Origin: Oscillospiraceae bacterium
Lineage (GTDB): Bacteria; Bacillota; Clostridia; Oscillospirales; Ruminococcaceae
Direction: 5' to 3'
Assembly: GCA_018110985.1 (NCBI GenBank)
Contig: JAGAWT010000009.1
Location: 1-64,000, forward strand
Length of the DNA: 64,000 nt
Part shown: positions 36,138-46,523 of the stretch, piece after piece
Layout: each line of letters begins with the position of its first letter
How positions within the stretch are numbered: position 1 is the first letter of the stretch
The notes under the pieces: model-generated
Told to the model about the DNA's origin: nothing
The model's database searches: none
The model's input: the letters and a program-made list of their open reading frames with translations, nothing else
Position numbers and translations under genes: made by a program

Positions 36138-37364
36138 ATGAAACGTATGAATGCATTTTTACCTTTGCTGGCGCTGCTGGCTGCCCTTTGCGGCTGCTCC
36201 TTTGACGGCGCCGGGACCAATATCGACGGGCTTTCTCCCACTATCTACAACTATGTCTCGATGCAGGCTGTAACAGAGCCCCCCGCTGAGGAGACCGATG
36301 CTCCCGCCGAGACCACCACAGTTGTTACGGGTCCCGTACAGGTCAGCATAGAAGACAGGGCAGAGGAGATACTTTCCTCCATGTCCGCCGATGAGAAGAT
36401 AGGTCAGCTCATACTTGCGGCAGCGGACACAGAGGATGTTTCCGCCCAGATAGAACAGTATCATCTGGGAGGTGTCACCTTCTACGCTGCGGATTTTGAG
36501 AACAGCGACCCCGATACCTTCCGTACCATGTGCGACAGGATAAACTCCAAGAGCAAGATAAAGCCCTTCTTTGCGGTAGACGAAGAGGGCGGGGATGTGA
36601 CCCGTGTCAGCAAATTCTCCGCTTTCCGCTCCTCAAGGTTCAAATCTCCTCAGGATATCTACAAAAACGGCGGGCTTGATGCTCTTAAAGAGGACACTGC
36701 CGAAAAGGCGCAGCTCCTGCGCTCTCTGGGCATAAACCTGAACCTTGCTCCCGTATGCGACATTTCCGATGACAAGTATTCCTACATCTACCCCCGCACC
36801 ATGGGCACAGGGGCGGACGAAGCAGCATCAGGCATAAGCACCATAGTAAAGACCGCAGGCGAAAACGGTGTTGCCTCCTGTCTGAAGCATTTCCCGGGCT
36901 ACGGCGACAACACAGACACCCACACCGGAGCCGCCCACGACAGCAGGGATCTGTATGAATTCTACAACAGGGATTTTGTCACCTTCCAGGCGGGTCTTGA
37001 TGCAAGTGAGGACAAGACCCCGGCTGTTATGGTGGGTCATACGGTCTATGATGCCATAGACGAGGGTGTACCCGCCTCCCTTTCCAAGGTGGTGCACGGC
37101 GTTCTGCGCAAAAGGCTCAGGTTCAACGGCGTTGCCGTCACCGACGACCTTTCGATGGATGCCCTCAAAGAGTACACCGGGGACACATCCGTTTATGTGG
37201 CAGCCATAAAGGCGGACAACGACCTTATCTGCTGCAGTGATGCCAAAAGAGCATATCAGGATCTGCGCAGCGCCTATTATGCGGAGACCATAACCACTGC
37301 CGAGCTCAACGCCCATGTAAAGAGGATACTCATAATGAAGCTGGAGCACGGGATAATATCCTGA
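36138..37364 (+). CDS. GH3 beta-N-acetylhexosaminidase (NagZ-like) lipoprotein
   Basis: 408 residues: a lipoprotein signal (LLALLAALCGC), a Thr/Pro linker and a GH3 TIM barrel. The NagZ block KHFPGYGDNTDTHTG contains the Asp-His dyad used as acid/base, and GVAVTDDLSMDAL carries the nucleophile. It probably trims GlcNAc from peptidoglycan fragments at the cell surface. It follows argB by 36 bp but has no arginine role. Confidence 0.9.
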   Translation: MKRMNAFLPLLALLAALCGCSFDGAGTNIDGLSPTIYNYVSMQAVTEPPAEETDAPAETTTVVTGPVQVSIEDRAEEILSSMSADEKIGQLILAAADTEDVSAQIEQYHLGGVTFYAADFENSDPDTFRTMCDRINSKSKIKPFFAVDEEGGDVTRVSKFSAFRSSRFKSPQDIYKNGGLDALKEDTAEKAQLLRSLGINLNLAPVCDISDDKYSYIYPRTMGTGADEAASGISTIVKTAGENGVASCLKHFPGYGDNTDTHTGAAHDSRDLYEFYNRDFVTFQAGLDASEDKTPAVMVGHTVYDAIDEGVPASLSKVVHGVLRKRLRFNGVAVTDDLSMDALKEYTGDTSVYVAAIKADNDLICCSDAKRAYQDLRSAYYAETITTAELNAHVKRILIMKLEHGIIS

Positions 37365-37383
37365 CGGTCTGCCTCATATATCT

Positions 37384-37486
37384 ACTGCTCTCCGACCGAT
37401 GTACAGACAAGGATCGAGCCGCAAATGCCTGAATACAAGGGATCTGAGGCTTGGAGATCGTCTGTACATTGAGGAAGGATCAGCAT
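37384..37486 (+). repeat. 105-bp inverted-repeat element, copy 6
   Basis: Forward copy, the most diverged of the full-length set. Both stem arms carry a change: left GTACAGAC and right GTCTGTAC, so a T-A pair has become C-G. The ends are ACTGCT and AGCAT. It lies between the GH3 gene and the argG promoter. Confidence 0.9.
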
Positions 37487-37510
37487 TACTCTGCATCCGT
37501 GAAATTTTTC

Positions 37511-37539
37511 TTGACAAAGACTGCAAAAAACAGTATAAT
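37511..37539 (+). promoter_or_regulatory. Consensus promoter of argG
   Basis: TTGACA (37511-37516) and TATAAT (37534-37539) with exactly 17 bp between them: a perfect vegetative promoter, 37 bp upstream of the argG ATG. Confidence 0.93.
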
Positions 37540-37575
37540 CTAATATAGTAATTTTATTAAACGGAGGAATTAACA

Positions 37576-38811
<1,236 letters not shown>

Positions 38812-38827
38812 GGTCTATTTTGTATAT

Positions 38828-38869
38828 GCCCTGCCGGGATACAGCACTGTGGCAGGGCTGTACTTTTGA
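38828..38869 (+). terminator. Terminator after argG
   Basis: GCCCTGCC pairs with GGCAGGGC, followed by TGTACTTTT. It ends shortly before the lipoprotein gene. Confidence 0.75.
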
Positions 38870-38883
38870 TGATCGGAGATATG

Positions 38884-39447
38884 ATGACAACTTCCATTAA
38901 GAAACTATTCCTTATCCTGCCCCTCTGTTTTGCGGCTCTGCTTTTCTCCTCCTGCTCATCATCCGAAAAGGCGGATATATCAAAGGAGATAGTAGGTGTA
39001 TGGTGCGACCTTGACGGCCCGTATTACGAATATATAGAGGCAAAACCGGAGGATTCCTACTACATGGTCTATGAATTCACCTCCGACGGAAAGCTCATCC
39101 ACCATATGCTGAACACCGAGAAGGGCTACGGCTACTACGAGGATGATGTTTACACCATAGAGGGAAACACCATGACCGTAGCGGGGGAAAAGTGCAGAGT
39201 GGCAATAAAGGACGGTCAGCTCAACCTTATCAATTCCGACGGCACCATCAAGTACAGGCGCATGACCATGAAGGAAATGCTTGATGTGGGCATGACCCCC
39301 TTTGAAGAGAGCATAAGAGAGAACTACATCAATTATGTCAGCAGTGTAGCCGCAGAAGAGGGCGGTACGACCGCAGCGAACGGCGGCGAAAGCGATACGG
39401 CCGAAGCAAATGACAGCGAAAACAGCACTGCTGCAGCGGCAGAATAA
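38884..39447 (+). CDS. Putative lipoprotein of unknown function
   Basis: About 187 residues with lipobox FSSC (lipid cysteine near residue 24). A beta-rich middle (VGVWCDLDGPYYEYIE, YMVYEFTSDGKLIHHM, YTIEGNTMTVAG) looks like the lipocalin-like domains found in many Clostridia lipoproteins. The tail is rich in Ala, Glu and Ser. The ATG at 38884 has CGGAG 5 nt upstream; two ATGs before it are less well placed. It is 15 bp before thrH. Confidence 0.75.
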   Translation: MTTSIKKLFLILPLCFAALLFSSCSSSEKADISKEIVGVWCDLDGPYYEYIEAKPEDSYYMVYEFTSDGKLIHHMLNTEKGYGYYEDDVYTIEGNTMTVAGEKCRVAIKDGQLNLINSDGTIKYRRMTMKEMLDVGMTPFEESIRENYINYVSSVAAEEGGTTAANGGESDTAEANDSENSTAAAAE

Positions 39448-39462
39448 TAAAGGAGAATAAAA

Positions 39463-40074
39463 ATGAGCGGACTTAATATAGTATGCCTTGACCTTGAGGG
39501 CGTTCTTGTACCCGAGATATGGATTGCCTTTGCGGAGGCCAGCGGCATCCCCGAGCTGAAGCGCACCACCCGTGACGAGCCCGATTACAACAAGCTGATG
39601 AACTGGAGGATAGGCATCCTCAAAGAACACGGTCTGGGTCTGAAAGAGATAAGGGAGACCATCGCAAAGATAGACCCCCTGCCCGGAGCAAAGGAGTTCC
39701 TTGACGAACTCAGAGCCACCACACAGGCCATAATCATTTCCGACACCTTCACCCAGTTTGCGGGTCCTCTCATGGAAAAGCTGGGACAGCCCACCATTTT
39801 CTGCAACACCCTTGAAGTTGCCGACAGCGGCGAAGTCACCGGCTTTAAGATGAGAGTTGAGAAGAACGGAAAGCTGGAAACTGTAAAGGCGCTCCAGTCC
39901 GTGGGCTTTGATACCATAGCCAGCGGCGACAGCTACAACGACCTGGGCATGATACAGGCATCAAAGGCAGGCTTCCTTTTCCGCACCACCGACAAGATCA
40001 AGGCAGATTTCCCTGACATTCCCGCCTTTGAGGAGTACGACGAGCTTCTTGCGGCAATAAAGGGTGCCCTGTGA
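39463..40074 (+). CDS. thrH: ThrH-type phosphoserine phosphatase / homoserine phosphotransferase
   Basis: 203 residues of the HAD superfamily. Motif 1 is CLDLEGVLVPE, with glutamate in place of the usual second aspartate, as in ThrH; IISDTFTQF and GDSYNDLGMI complete the site. ThrH proteins remove phosphate from phosphoserine and can pass it to homoserine, linking serine and threonine metabolism. The start follows AAAGGAG. The stop overlaps the next ATG. Confidence 0.9.
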   Translation: MSGLNIVCLDLEGVLVPEIWIAFAEASGIPELKRTTRDEPDYNKLMNWRIGILKEHGLGLKEIRETIAKIDPLPGAKEFLDELRATTQAIIISDTFTQFAGPLMEKLGQPTIFCNTLEVADSGEVTGFKMRVEKNGKLETVKALQSVGFDTIASGDSYNDLGMIQASKAGFLFRTTDKIKADFPDIPAFEEYDELLAAIKGAL

Positions 40075-40382
40075 TGAATGTCAGCACCCTTGTCTTTCCT
40101 CTCCCTTTCGGGCTCCATGTTGCCTTTGTGCTCATAAGTGTGGCACTGCTCATATTCTGCTACATCTTCAAAAAGCAGCGCTATCACCTGTATCTCATCA
40201 TCGGCATAATCTCCACAATGCTGGTCTATGTCGCCCACCCCAAGATAATTTTCTATCTGCTGGGCATAGAGGAGTTTATACTTCTGGGTCTTGCCGCCTT
40301 TGATATGCACAAGGCGGAAAAAGCAGCCCGTATAGCGGAGGAGAAGAAAAAAGCGGCAGAGTCCGCCTCAGACAACGCATAA
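40074..40382 (+). CDS. Small membrane protein (three helices)
   Basis: 102 residues with three membrane segments (about 12-32, 40-58, 62-80) and a charged Lys/Glu/Ala cytoplasmic tail (HKAEKAARIAEEKKKAAES). No family recognised. The ATG lies inside the thrH stop (TGATG), so it is translated with thrH. A terminator follows 8 bp after the stop. Confidence 0.75.
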   Translation: MNVSTLVFPLPFGLHVAFVLISVALLIFCYIFKKQRYHLYLIIGIISTMLVYVAHPKIIFYLLGIEEFILLGLAAFDMHKAEKAARIAEEKKKAAESASDNA

Positions 40383-40390
40383 AGAGAAAA

Positions 40391-40410
40391 AGCGGGGCAC
40401 TGCCCCGCTT
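40391..40410 (+). terminator. Hairpin terminator after thrH operon
   Basis: AGCGGGGC pairs with GCCCCGCT around ACT; only TT follows. A-tract upstream would make a U-tract on the opposite strand, so it may work in both directions. Confidence 0.65.
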
Positions 40411-40421
40411 AAGACTGTCTC

Positions 40422-40525
40422 ATACGATCTCTCACCGGTGCATAGACAGGAAACAAGCCGCAAATGCCTGAATATAAGGGATTTGAGGCTCGGGGATCGT
40501 CTATACATCGGGGAAGGATCAGTAT
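40422..40525 (+). repeat. 105-bp inverted-repeat element, copy 7
   Basis: Forward copy. The left arm is GGTGCATAGAC, with one mismatch to GTCTATACATCG; the inner arms (AAGCC, GGCTCG) are also changed. It directly follows the terminator of the thrH operon. Confidence 0.9.
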
Positions 40526-40619
40526 CCTCCCCCTGTAAAGCCTATTCGGACAGGTGCAGCGGAAGATCCTGCTTCGCATGAGCAGGTAAATAATACGACA
40601 CAGAGTAAGGAGAATCACA

Positions 40620-41528
40620 TTGGAACAGAAAGAGATGAACAAATCATACAAAAAAGTAAGGAACATCATCATCCTTGTGGTGCTGTTCATCATTATCGGC
40701 ATAGTCGTCAGAAACTGCATCACGGTGGTCCCCTCGGGATACACGGGCGTAGTGGTCACTCTCGGCAAGGTCACGGGAGTTACCTTTGCGGACGGTATGC
40801 ATTTCAAGGCACCTTTCGTCACCCGTGTGGAGATAATGGACAACCAGATACAGAAGAGCGAAGTGGAGACCTCGGCGGTGAGCAAGGATATGCAGACTGT
40901 GGAATCAAGCCTTGCGGTGAACTACCACCTTTCCGCAGAACAGTCCGCAGACGTGTACAAGACCCTTGGCAACGGCTATGTTGACAAGATACTCTCTCCT
41001 GCCGTGCATGAAGCTACAAAGGCGGTCATGGCAAAGTACAGTGCAGAGCAGCTCATCACACAGAGAAGTGCGGTAAGCATCGAGATACACGATGCGCTGA
41101 CCGCAAAGGTGTCGGAGTACGGCCTTATCGTAGATGAACTCAATATCACCAACTTTGACTTTTCTGCCGAGTACAATGCCGCTATCGAAGCAAAGCAGGT
41201 AGCAGAGCAGAACAAGATAAAGGCAAATACGGAGAAGGAGCAGAGAGTCATCGAGGCAGAGGCAGCCGCTTCCGAGCGCACTATCGCCGCAAAGGCGGAG
41301 GCAGATGCCATAAAGGCGAAGGCTACGGCGGAAGCAGAGGCTATCAAGGTCAAGGCGGAAGCAGAGGCAGAGGCGAACAGGAAGATCGCACAGTCTCTCA
41401 CCGATGAAGTGCTGCGCAACAAGTCCATTGAGAAATGGGACGGTCAGTATCCGAGGATGGTGGCAGGCAACGGCACGGATATGCTCATCAGCATAAACGG
41501 CGGGGAGCAGACGGCACAGACAGAGTAA
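40620..41528 (+). CDS. SPFH/prohibitin family membrane protein
   Basis: 302 residues: one N-terminal membrane helix (15-32), an SPFH domain (VPSGYTGVVVTLGKVTG, MHFKAPFVTRVEIMDNQIQ, YGLIVDELNITNFDFS) and a long Ala/Glu/Lys-rich coiled coil (about 190-265). Prohibitin-like proteins form large rings on membranes. The start is a TTG at 40620 with AAGGAG 8 nt upstream; an ATG 15 bp on is the alternative. Single gene followed by a terminator. Confidence 0.92.
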   Translation: MEQKEMNKSYKKVRNIIILVVLFIIIGIVVRNCITVVPSGYTGVVVTLGKVTGVTFADGMHFKAPFVTRVEIMDNQIQKSEVETSAVSKDMQTVESSLAVNYHLSAEQSADVYKTLGNGYVDKILSPAVHEATKAVMAKYSAEQLITQRSAVSIEIHDALTAKVSEYGLIVDELNITNFDFSAEYNAAIEAKQVAEQNKIKANTEKEQRVIEAEAAASERTIAAKAEADAIKAKATAEAEAIKVKAEAEAEANRKIAQSLTDEVLRNKSIEKWDGQYPRMVAGNGTDMLISINGGEQTAQTE

Positions 41529-41548
41529 GGCAGGCCGCACAATATAAA

Positions 41549-41576
41549 CGGGGCATTGCCATTGCCCCGCTTTTTC
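41549..41576 (+). terminator. Intrinsic terminator after the prohibitin gene
   Basis: CGGGGCA pairs with TGCCCCG, followed by CTTTTT. Confidence 0.88.
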
Positions 41577-41660
41577 ATGTCCGGAGATGAACCGCATGAT
41601 AATTGCTTTATCATCAATTCGGAGGCATTTCGATCAAAAAAACTATGGATTTGCTGTAAA

Positions 41661-41701
41661 GTTGATGCCGCAGGTTTTTGTTCCTGCGGCATCAACTGTT
41701 T
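41661..41701 (-). terminator. Terminator between prohibitin and alpha-galactosidase genes
   Basis: A perfect 14-bp stem (GTTGATGCCGCAGG with CCTGCGGCATCAAC) closed by an 8-nt T-rich loop lies 5 bp beyond the alpha-galactosidase stop. A T-run follows on the plus strand too, so it probably works in both directions. Confidence 0.8.
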
Positions 41702-43975
41702 TTACTTTACTTCCTCAAACTCTATCACCATTGACTTGAAGTCTCCCGAAAGATCCACGATCACGCCGCAGTTCATAAGAGCGGCGCCGCTGTGTACCTC
41801 ATTTGTAAGGGATGAGCGGTATCTCTTCTTCTCGTCAAGGCCTGCCAGCTTTACCAGCCTGCTGTGGTAGTTGGGGCGTCCCAGCACCTGCACAGCTGTG
41901 AACACTGCCTTCTGCTTGTCCTTTGTAACGAACATCCACGCATCAAAGGTGTTATCCTCGAAGATGTTGGCGAGACGGTAGTGATCCCCCTCACGGACAA
42001 TGGGATTATATTTCTTGAACTCCGCTATCTGACCGGGTATCTGCGCCCTGTCCTCCTCGGATATCCTTGTAATATCCAGCTCATAGCCGAAGGTACCCAC
42101 CATTGCCACATTGCCCCTTGTGGAGAAGGGAGTGCTGCGCCCTACCGTGTGGTTGGGGCAGTCCGAAACATGGGCACCCATGGCGGATGCGGGGTAGCAT
42201 ACGGATGTACCCGCCTGTATCTTCAGCCTTTCAATGGCATCCGTATCGTCTGATGTCCATATCTGGGGCGAGAAGTAGAGCATACCCGGATCGAAGCGTG
42301 CGCCGCCGCCGGAGCAGTTTTCAAGGAGGATGTGGGGATATTCGCTCACAAGCCTTTCCTGCAGGTCATAAACACCCAGCACATAGCGGTGCCACAGCTC
42401 CTGCCGCCTGTCTGCGGGGAGAGCCGCCGAGCCGCATTCTGTTATCTGTCGGTTCATGTCCCACTTGATATACTCTATGTTAGCACTGTCAAGTATCTTC
42501 TTCATCTGCGCCCAGATGTTGTCCCTTATCTCCTTGCGGCTGTAGTCCAGAACATACTGCTGCCTTGACTGTGTAAGCGGCAGACCTTTCACCTGTATCG
42601 CCCAGTCGGGATGAGCTCTGTAAAGATCGCTGTCGGGAGATATCATTTCAGGCTCGAACCATATGCCGAACTTCATCCCAAGAGCGTTTACCCTGTCTAC
42701 CAGATCTTTCAGACCGCCCTTTATCTTCTCCTCGTTCACATACCAGTCGCCCAGAGAGGAATCATCCGAATTGCGGTGACCGAACCAGCCGTCATCCATT
42801 ACAAGCATCTCTATGCCAGCCTTTGACGCACTCTCCGCAATGGACACCAGCTTTTCCGTATCAAAATTGAAATATGTAGCCTCCCAGTTGTTTATGAGCA
42901 CGGGGCGTGCCTTGTCCTTGTATTCCCCTCTGATAAGGTGCTGCCTGTAAAGGTCGTGGAAGGTGCGGGACATTTTCCCTATGCCCTCTGAGGAATAGAC
43001 CATGACCGCCTCGGGCACCGTAAAGGAAGCACCCGGAGCCACCGTCCACGAAAAGTCAAAGGGAGCCATACCCATAACAAAGCGGGTGCGCTTGTGCTGT
43101 GTCACCTCTGCCTGTGCAAAGAAATTCCCGCTGTAAACAAGATTGAAGCCGTAAGCCTCTCCGCTCTCCTCATCCGCCTTATGGGAAACGAGAGCCGCAA
43201 AGGGGTTGGACTGGTGAGAGGATTCGCCCTTCATGGAATCTATGCTCTGCTTGCCGTGGTGCAGAGGGGAGCGTTCAAGTATCCTCTCTCTTGCCCATGA
43301 GCCGTTGAGGGTGATAAAGTCATATTTATCGCTGTCAAGATCCACAGCCGTACTCATGGCACGGGTCACCTTAAAAGCTGTGTCTCCCGTGTTTTTCACC
43401 ACAGCGGAGCGGGTGATGACATCAAGCTCCCTGAATGCGGTGTAGTAAAGCACCACCTGTGCGCCCGTGCGCACCTCTTCCATGGTGATGACAAGGGTGG
43501 ATGCGCACCTGGGGCAGCCCTTTACGGAGGGCAGGGTCACCTTACAGTCTTCCAGCTCCTGCACAAGTGCAGGCTTCCCCTCAATTATCTCATACCCTCT
43601 GTAAACAAGGGATGTGGCAGCCGCACCGTTTTCATCGGTCAGAGCAAAAGCGCTTTCACGGTAGTCTCCCGTTCCGAAGGTGGGGTACTCAAAGGGAGTG
43701 GTGTCCATAAATGTGCCGGTGTCACGGCTGTTTACCTTTATGGTATAGGGGTTCTCTCCAAGTCTCAGCAGATAGGAAAGATCCTCATCATCTGTCCGCT
43801 TTCCGTAATAAACATGGGCAAGATGTCCGCTTTCAAGAGCAGCAAGGGCATAGGTGGAGCCGGGAGTGGAAAGGGTAAACAGTGTCATGTCCTCCGTAAA
43901 GGGCTCGTTCTTCCCTGCCTGCCAGTTCCAGCGTGTGTATTCCTTGTGCAGCTTCTGTACTCTGATATTTTCCAT
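41702..43975 (-). CDS. GH36 alpha-galactosidase
   Basis: 757 residues, full GH36 length. NWEATYFNFD, DDGWFGHRNSDDSSLGDW, YIKWDMNRQ (nucleophile aspartate) and SDDTDAIERL (acid/base aspartate) are diagnostic; ENCSGGGARFDPGML is conserved as well. It removes terminal alpha-1,6-galactose from raffinose-type sugars. No signal peptide, so cytoplasmic. The ATG at 43975 follows GAGG and starts one base after the Dabb gene's stop. No sugar transporter is adjacent. Confidence 0.96.
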   Translation of the reverse strand: MENIRVQKLHKEYTRWNWQAGKNEPFTEDMTLFTLSTPGSTYALAALESGHLAHVYYGKRTDDEDLSYLLRLGENPYTIKVNSRDTGTFMDTTPFEYPTFGTGDYRESAFALTDENGAAATSLVYRGYEIIEGKPALVQELEDCKVTLPSVKGCPRCASTLVITMEEVRTGAQVVLYYTAFRELDVITRSAVVKNTGDTAFKVTRAMSTAVDLDSDKYDFITLNGSWARERILERSPLHHGKQSIDSMKGESSHQSNPFAALVSHKADEESGEAYGFNLVYSGNFFAQAEVTQHKRTRFVMGMAPFDFSWTVAPGASFTVPEAVMVYSSEGIGKMSRTFHDLYRQHLIRGEYKDKARPVLINNWEATYFNFDTEKLVSIAESASKAGIEMLVMDDGWFGHRNSDDSSLGDWYVNEEKIKGGLKDLVDRVNALGMKFGIWFEPEMISPDSDLYRAHPDWAIQVKGLPLTQSRQQYVLDYSRKEIRDNIWAQMKKILDSANIEYIKWDMNRQITECGSAALPADRRQELWHRYVLGVYDLQERLVSEYPHILLENCSGGGARFDPGMLYFSPQIWTSDDTDAIERLKIQAGTSVCYPASAMGAHVSDCPNHTVGRSTPFSTRGNVAMVGTFGYELDITRISEEDRAQIPGQIAEFKKYNPIVREGDHYRLANIFEDNTFDAWMFVTKDKQKAVFTAVQVLGRPNYHSRLVKLAGLDEKKRYRSSLTNEVHSGAALMNCGVIVDLSGDFKSMVIEFEEVK

Positions 43976-43976
43976 G

Positions 43977-44285
43977 TCACACCTCATAATCTATGCAGGC
44001 TCTGCCGTTTTCAGCCCTTATTTCCGCCACAAATGCACCGAAAGCCTTGTGATCCGGATGAACCTGATACTCCTCCAGTCCCTTCATATCATCAAAGGTG
44101 CAGATAAGAGCGATATGGAAGTTGGACGGGTCGGCAGCCTCACTGTTCACCACAGCCTCAAAGCCTCTGAGGGAGGGAACGAGAGCAGGGAGCCTGTCGG
44201 CTCTTTTCTTTGCCTCAAGGGCATTTTCAAGGGCAGTTCTGCCCTGTGCGTCTTTAAGTCTGAACATAACGATATGCTTTATCAT
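43977..44285 (-). CDS. Dabb (stress-responsive A/B barrel) family protein
   Basis: 102 residues. MIKHIVMFRLKD at the start and VHPDHKAFGAFVAEI near the end are the two signature strands of Dabb proteins, small ferredoxin-like barrels that dimerise. The enzymatic role is uncertain. It is directly upstream of the alpha-galactosidase gene and likely co-transcribed with it. Confidence 0.9.
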   Translation of the reverse strand: MIKHIVMFRLKDAQGRTALENALEAKKRADRLPALVPSLRGFEAVVNSEAADPSNFHIALICTFDDMKGLEEYQVHPDHKAFGAFVAEIRAENGRACIDYEV

Positions 44286-44354
44286 TTCTTTGCTCCTTTG
44301 ACAGTGTTCTTATAAGGAATAAACGGTCTCTCTCCGGCTCTGCCGATGGCGGCT

Positions 44355-44369
44355 GTCGGTCCTGCCGAC
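44355..44369 (-). repeat. GTCGG/GCCGAC hairpin abutting the ilvA stop
   Basis: GTCGGTCCTGCCGAC forms a 5-bp stem (GTCGG/CCGAC) and ends on the base next to the ilvA stop codon (44370-44372). A related GGCTCTGCCGATGGC sequence lies just to the left. Member of the stop-adjacent hairpin family. Confidence 0.75.
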
Positions 44370-45569
44370 CTATGAGACTATTTTGTACCCTTCCTTGCTC
44401 AGTGCCTCGTATATCTGCTCTATATGAGAGCGGTTGCGGGTCTCCAGGATGATACGCAGATAGCAGCCGTTTATGTCGCTGCCCTCGTTGGCTCTTTCAT
44501 GGTGTATGGATATTACATTTGCACCCAGATCTGCAATGATCCGTGAAACGCCCTTCAGCTGTCCCGGCTTGTCAATAAGCTCTATATTCAGCAGACAGGT
44601 GCGACCGGAGGTGATAAGTCCACGCTCTATGACACGGTTGAGGATAGTCACATCTATGTTTCCGCCGGAAACGAGACAGAGCACCTTCTTCCCTTTGAGC
44701 TCCGGTATCTTGTCGAACATGACCGCTGCCACGGGAACGGCGCCCGCTCCCTCTGCGATCAGCTTCTGCTGCTCCATCATGGCAAGTATGGCGGAGGATA
44801 TCTCATCGTCGGATACCGTAACTATACCGTCCACATACTGCCTGCAAAGCTCAAAGGTGTGTTCACCGGGCTCCATTACCTTTATGCCGTCTGCAATGGT
44901 GGAAACGCTGTCCAGCTTTTCTATCTTCCCGTCCATAACGGAATTGAGCATGGAGGGAGCTCCCTTAGCCTGTACCCCGTAGACCTTTACGGCAGGGTTC
45001 AGCTTCTTCACGGCAAAGGCTACACCCGATATGAGCCCGCCGCCGCCTATGGGGACCACCACCGCATCCACATCGGGCAGCTCTCCCAGCATCTCAAGGC
45101 CGATAGTGCCCTGTCCTGCGATAACAAGTTCATCATCAAAGGGATGGATGAATGTGTAGCCCTTTTCATCCCTCAGCTGCAAAGCCTTTGCATAGGCATC
45201 GTCATACACGCCCTCCACAAGGCAGATATCCGCCCCGTAGGACTTTGTAGCCTCCACCTTGGATATGGGTGCCGCATCAGGCAGGCATATCAGGGAACGT
45301 ATCCCGTTCCTTGCAGCAGCCAGCGCCACGCCCTGGGCATGGTTTCCCGCAGAGCAGGCTATAACTCCCCTTTCCTTCTCCTTGTCGGAAAGCTGTGATA
45401 TCTTGTAGTAGGCGCCCCTTACCTTGAAGGAGCCGGTTATCTGCAAGTTTTCGGGCTTCAGGTAAACATCGCAGTTTTCGGAGAGCTTTGGAGCATGGAT
45501 GATATCCGTGCGGCGGATCACCTCCCCCAGTTTGTACTTTGCAGTGTAGATCATATCAAGTGTCAGCAT
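44370..45569 (-). CDS. ilvA: Threonine ammonia-lyase (threonine dehydratase) with ACT domain
   Basis: 400 residues. The PLP lysine lies in GSFKVRGAYYKI; the phosphate loop is IPIGGGGLISG-like (VVPIGGGGLI). The C-terminal ACT-type domain starts near 325 (CLLNIELIDKPGQLKGVSR). This short form with one ACT domain resembles the catabolic/tdcB-like group, so it may serve threonine breakdown rather than isoleucine synthesis. The ATG at 45569 is chosen; the longer frame runs into repeat copy 8, whose end is 16 bp upstream. Confidence 0.93.
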   Translation of the reverse strand: MLTLDMIYTAKYKLGEVIRRTDIIHAPKLSENCDVYLKPENLQITGSFKVRGAYYKISQLSDKEKERGVIACSAGNHAQGVALAAARNGIRSLICLPDAAPISKVEATKSYGADICLVEGVYDDAYAKALQLRDEKGYTFIHPFDDELVIAGQGTIGLEMLGELPDVDAVVVPIGGGGLISGVAFAVKKLNPAVKVYGVQAKGAPSMLNSVMDGKIEKLDSVSTIADGIKVMEPGEHTFELCRQYVDGIVTVSDDEISSAILAMMEQQKLIAEGAGAVPVAAVMFDKIPELKGKKVLCLVSGGNIDVTILNRVIERGLITSGRTCLLNIELIDKPGQLKGVSRIIADLGANVISIHHERANEGSDINGCYLRIILETRNRSHIEQIYEALSKEGYKIVS

Positions 45570-45585
45570 ATTAAACCCCGATCCA

Positions 45586-45690
45586 ATACTGTTTCTTCCT
45601 CGATGTACAGACGATCTCCAAGCCTCAGATCCCTTATATCCAAACATTTGCGGCTTATTTCTTGTCTATACATCGGTCAGAGATCAGTAT
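45586..45690 (-). repeat. 105-bp inverted-repeat element, copy 8
   Basis: Reversed copy, the only one placed directly in the 5' leader region of a gene (ilvA, minus strand). In element orientation the arms are GTATAGAC and GTCTGTAC, paired in RNA through G-U. The inner left arm has a change (ATAAGCC). Confidence 0.92.
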
Positions 45691-45764
45691 CATAAAAAAT
45701 CAAATGCTCTCCTCCCTGCCCCTTCAAGACATGAGGTGAGCATCAAAGAGCACCATTAAAGTTT

Positions 45765-46523
45765 TCAGACTGTGACCAGCTCTTTCACAGCCTCCAGTTT
45801 CTTTTCGCCTATGCCCTTTACGTCAAGGAGCTCCTCAACGCTCTCAAAGGGCATCACATTTCTGTAGTCTATTATAGCCTGAGCTGTCTTTTCACCTATG
45901 CCCGGCAGGGTCATAAGCTCCTCAAGAGAGGCGGTGTTGATGTTTATCTTCCCGGCGGCAGCTTCCGGATCAGCCTTCGTGCCGGCCGGCACTTCACGAA
46001 AAACAGGCTCCGTCACGCTCTGCGCAGCGGGAGCCGTCACAGCATCGGGAGAAGCTTCCGAAAGAGCCGCAGTTTCGGCAGACCTGCCGTTCTCCGCAGC
46101 TTTGCGGGTCTCTGCCGCCTGCTCCGTCTCCTCTGCCTCACGGGTGTCTTCCGCTTCGGTGAATATCACTATGAGAGGCTCCTCTGTTTCTGCCGTTTCA
46201 TCGTAAACGGGATCATCCTCAAAGATATCACCGCCGTGCCTGAGAGGCGCAGGTACATCACCGCCCGTATCGCCGCTCTCAGCACCTGCCGCATAGCCGT
46301 CCGCACCGCTGCCTGATGCACCGTTCCCCTCTGAGCCGTCCCCTGATGAACCGCCCGCTGCCGCACCGATCCCGGTTTCCGAGGAAGATGCAGTGCTGCT
46401 GCCTGCCGCCTCAATGCTGACTGAGCGCTCGCTCCTGAGCCTTGACACGGTGAACATCATCATGACACAGGCTGCACCCAGTATAAGCGTAAAGAAAAGG
46501 ACAGTGTCCCCTTTTCCCTTCAT
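45765..46523 (-). CDS. comEA: ComEA-like helix-hairpin-helix DNA-binding protein
   Basis: 252 residues: an N-terminal membrane helix (9-26), a long low-complexity linker of Ser, Gly, Ala and Glu (about 30-185), then a C-terminal (HhH)2 domain: [29 protein letters not shown] and [18 protein letters not shown]. ComEA binds incoming DNA at the membrane during natural transformation. The linker is unusually long. comEB/comEC are not adjacent. Its ATG overlaps the stop of the chemoreceptor gene (TAATG). Confidence 0.9.
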   Translation of the reverse strand: MKGKGDTVLFFTLILGAACVMMMFTVSRLRSERSVSIEAAGSSTASSSETGIGAAAGGSSGDGSEGNGASGSGADGYAAGAESGDTGGDVPAPLRHGGDIFEDDPVYDETAETEEPLIVIFTEAEDTREAEETEQAAETRKAAENGRSAETAALSEASPDAVTAPAAQSVTEPVFREVPAGTKADPEAAAGKININTASLEELMTLPGIGEKTAQAIIDYRNVMPFESVEELLDVKGIGEKKLEAVKELVTV

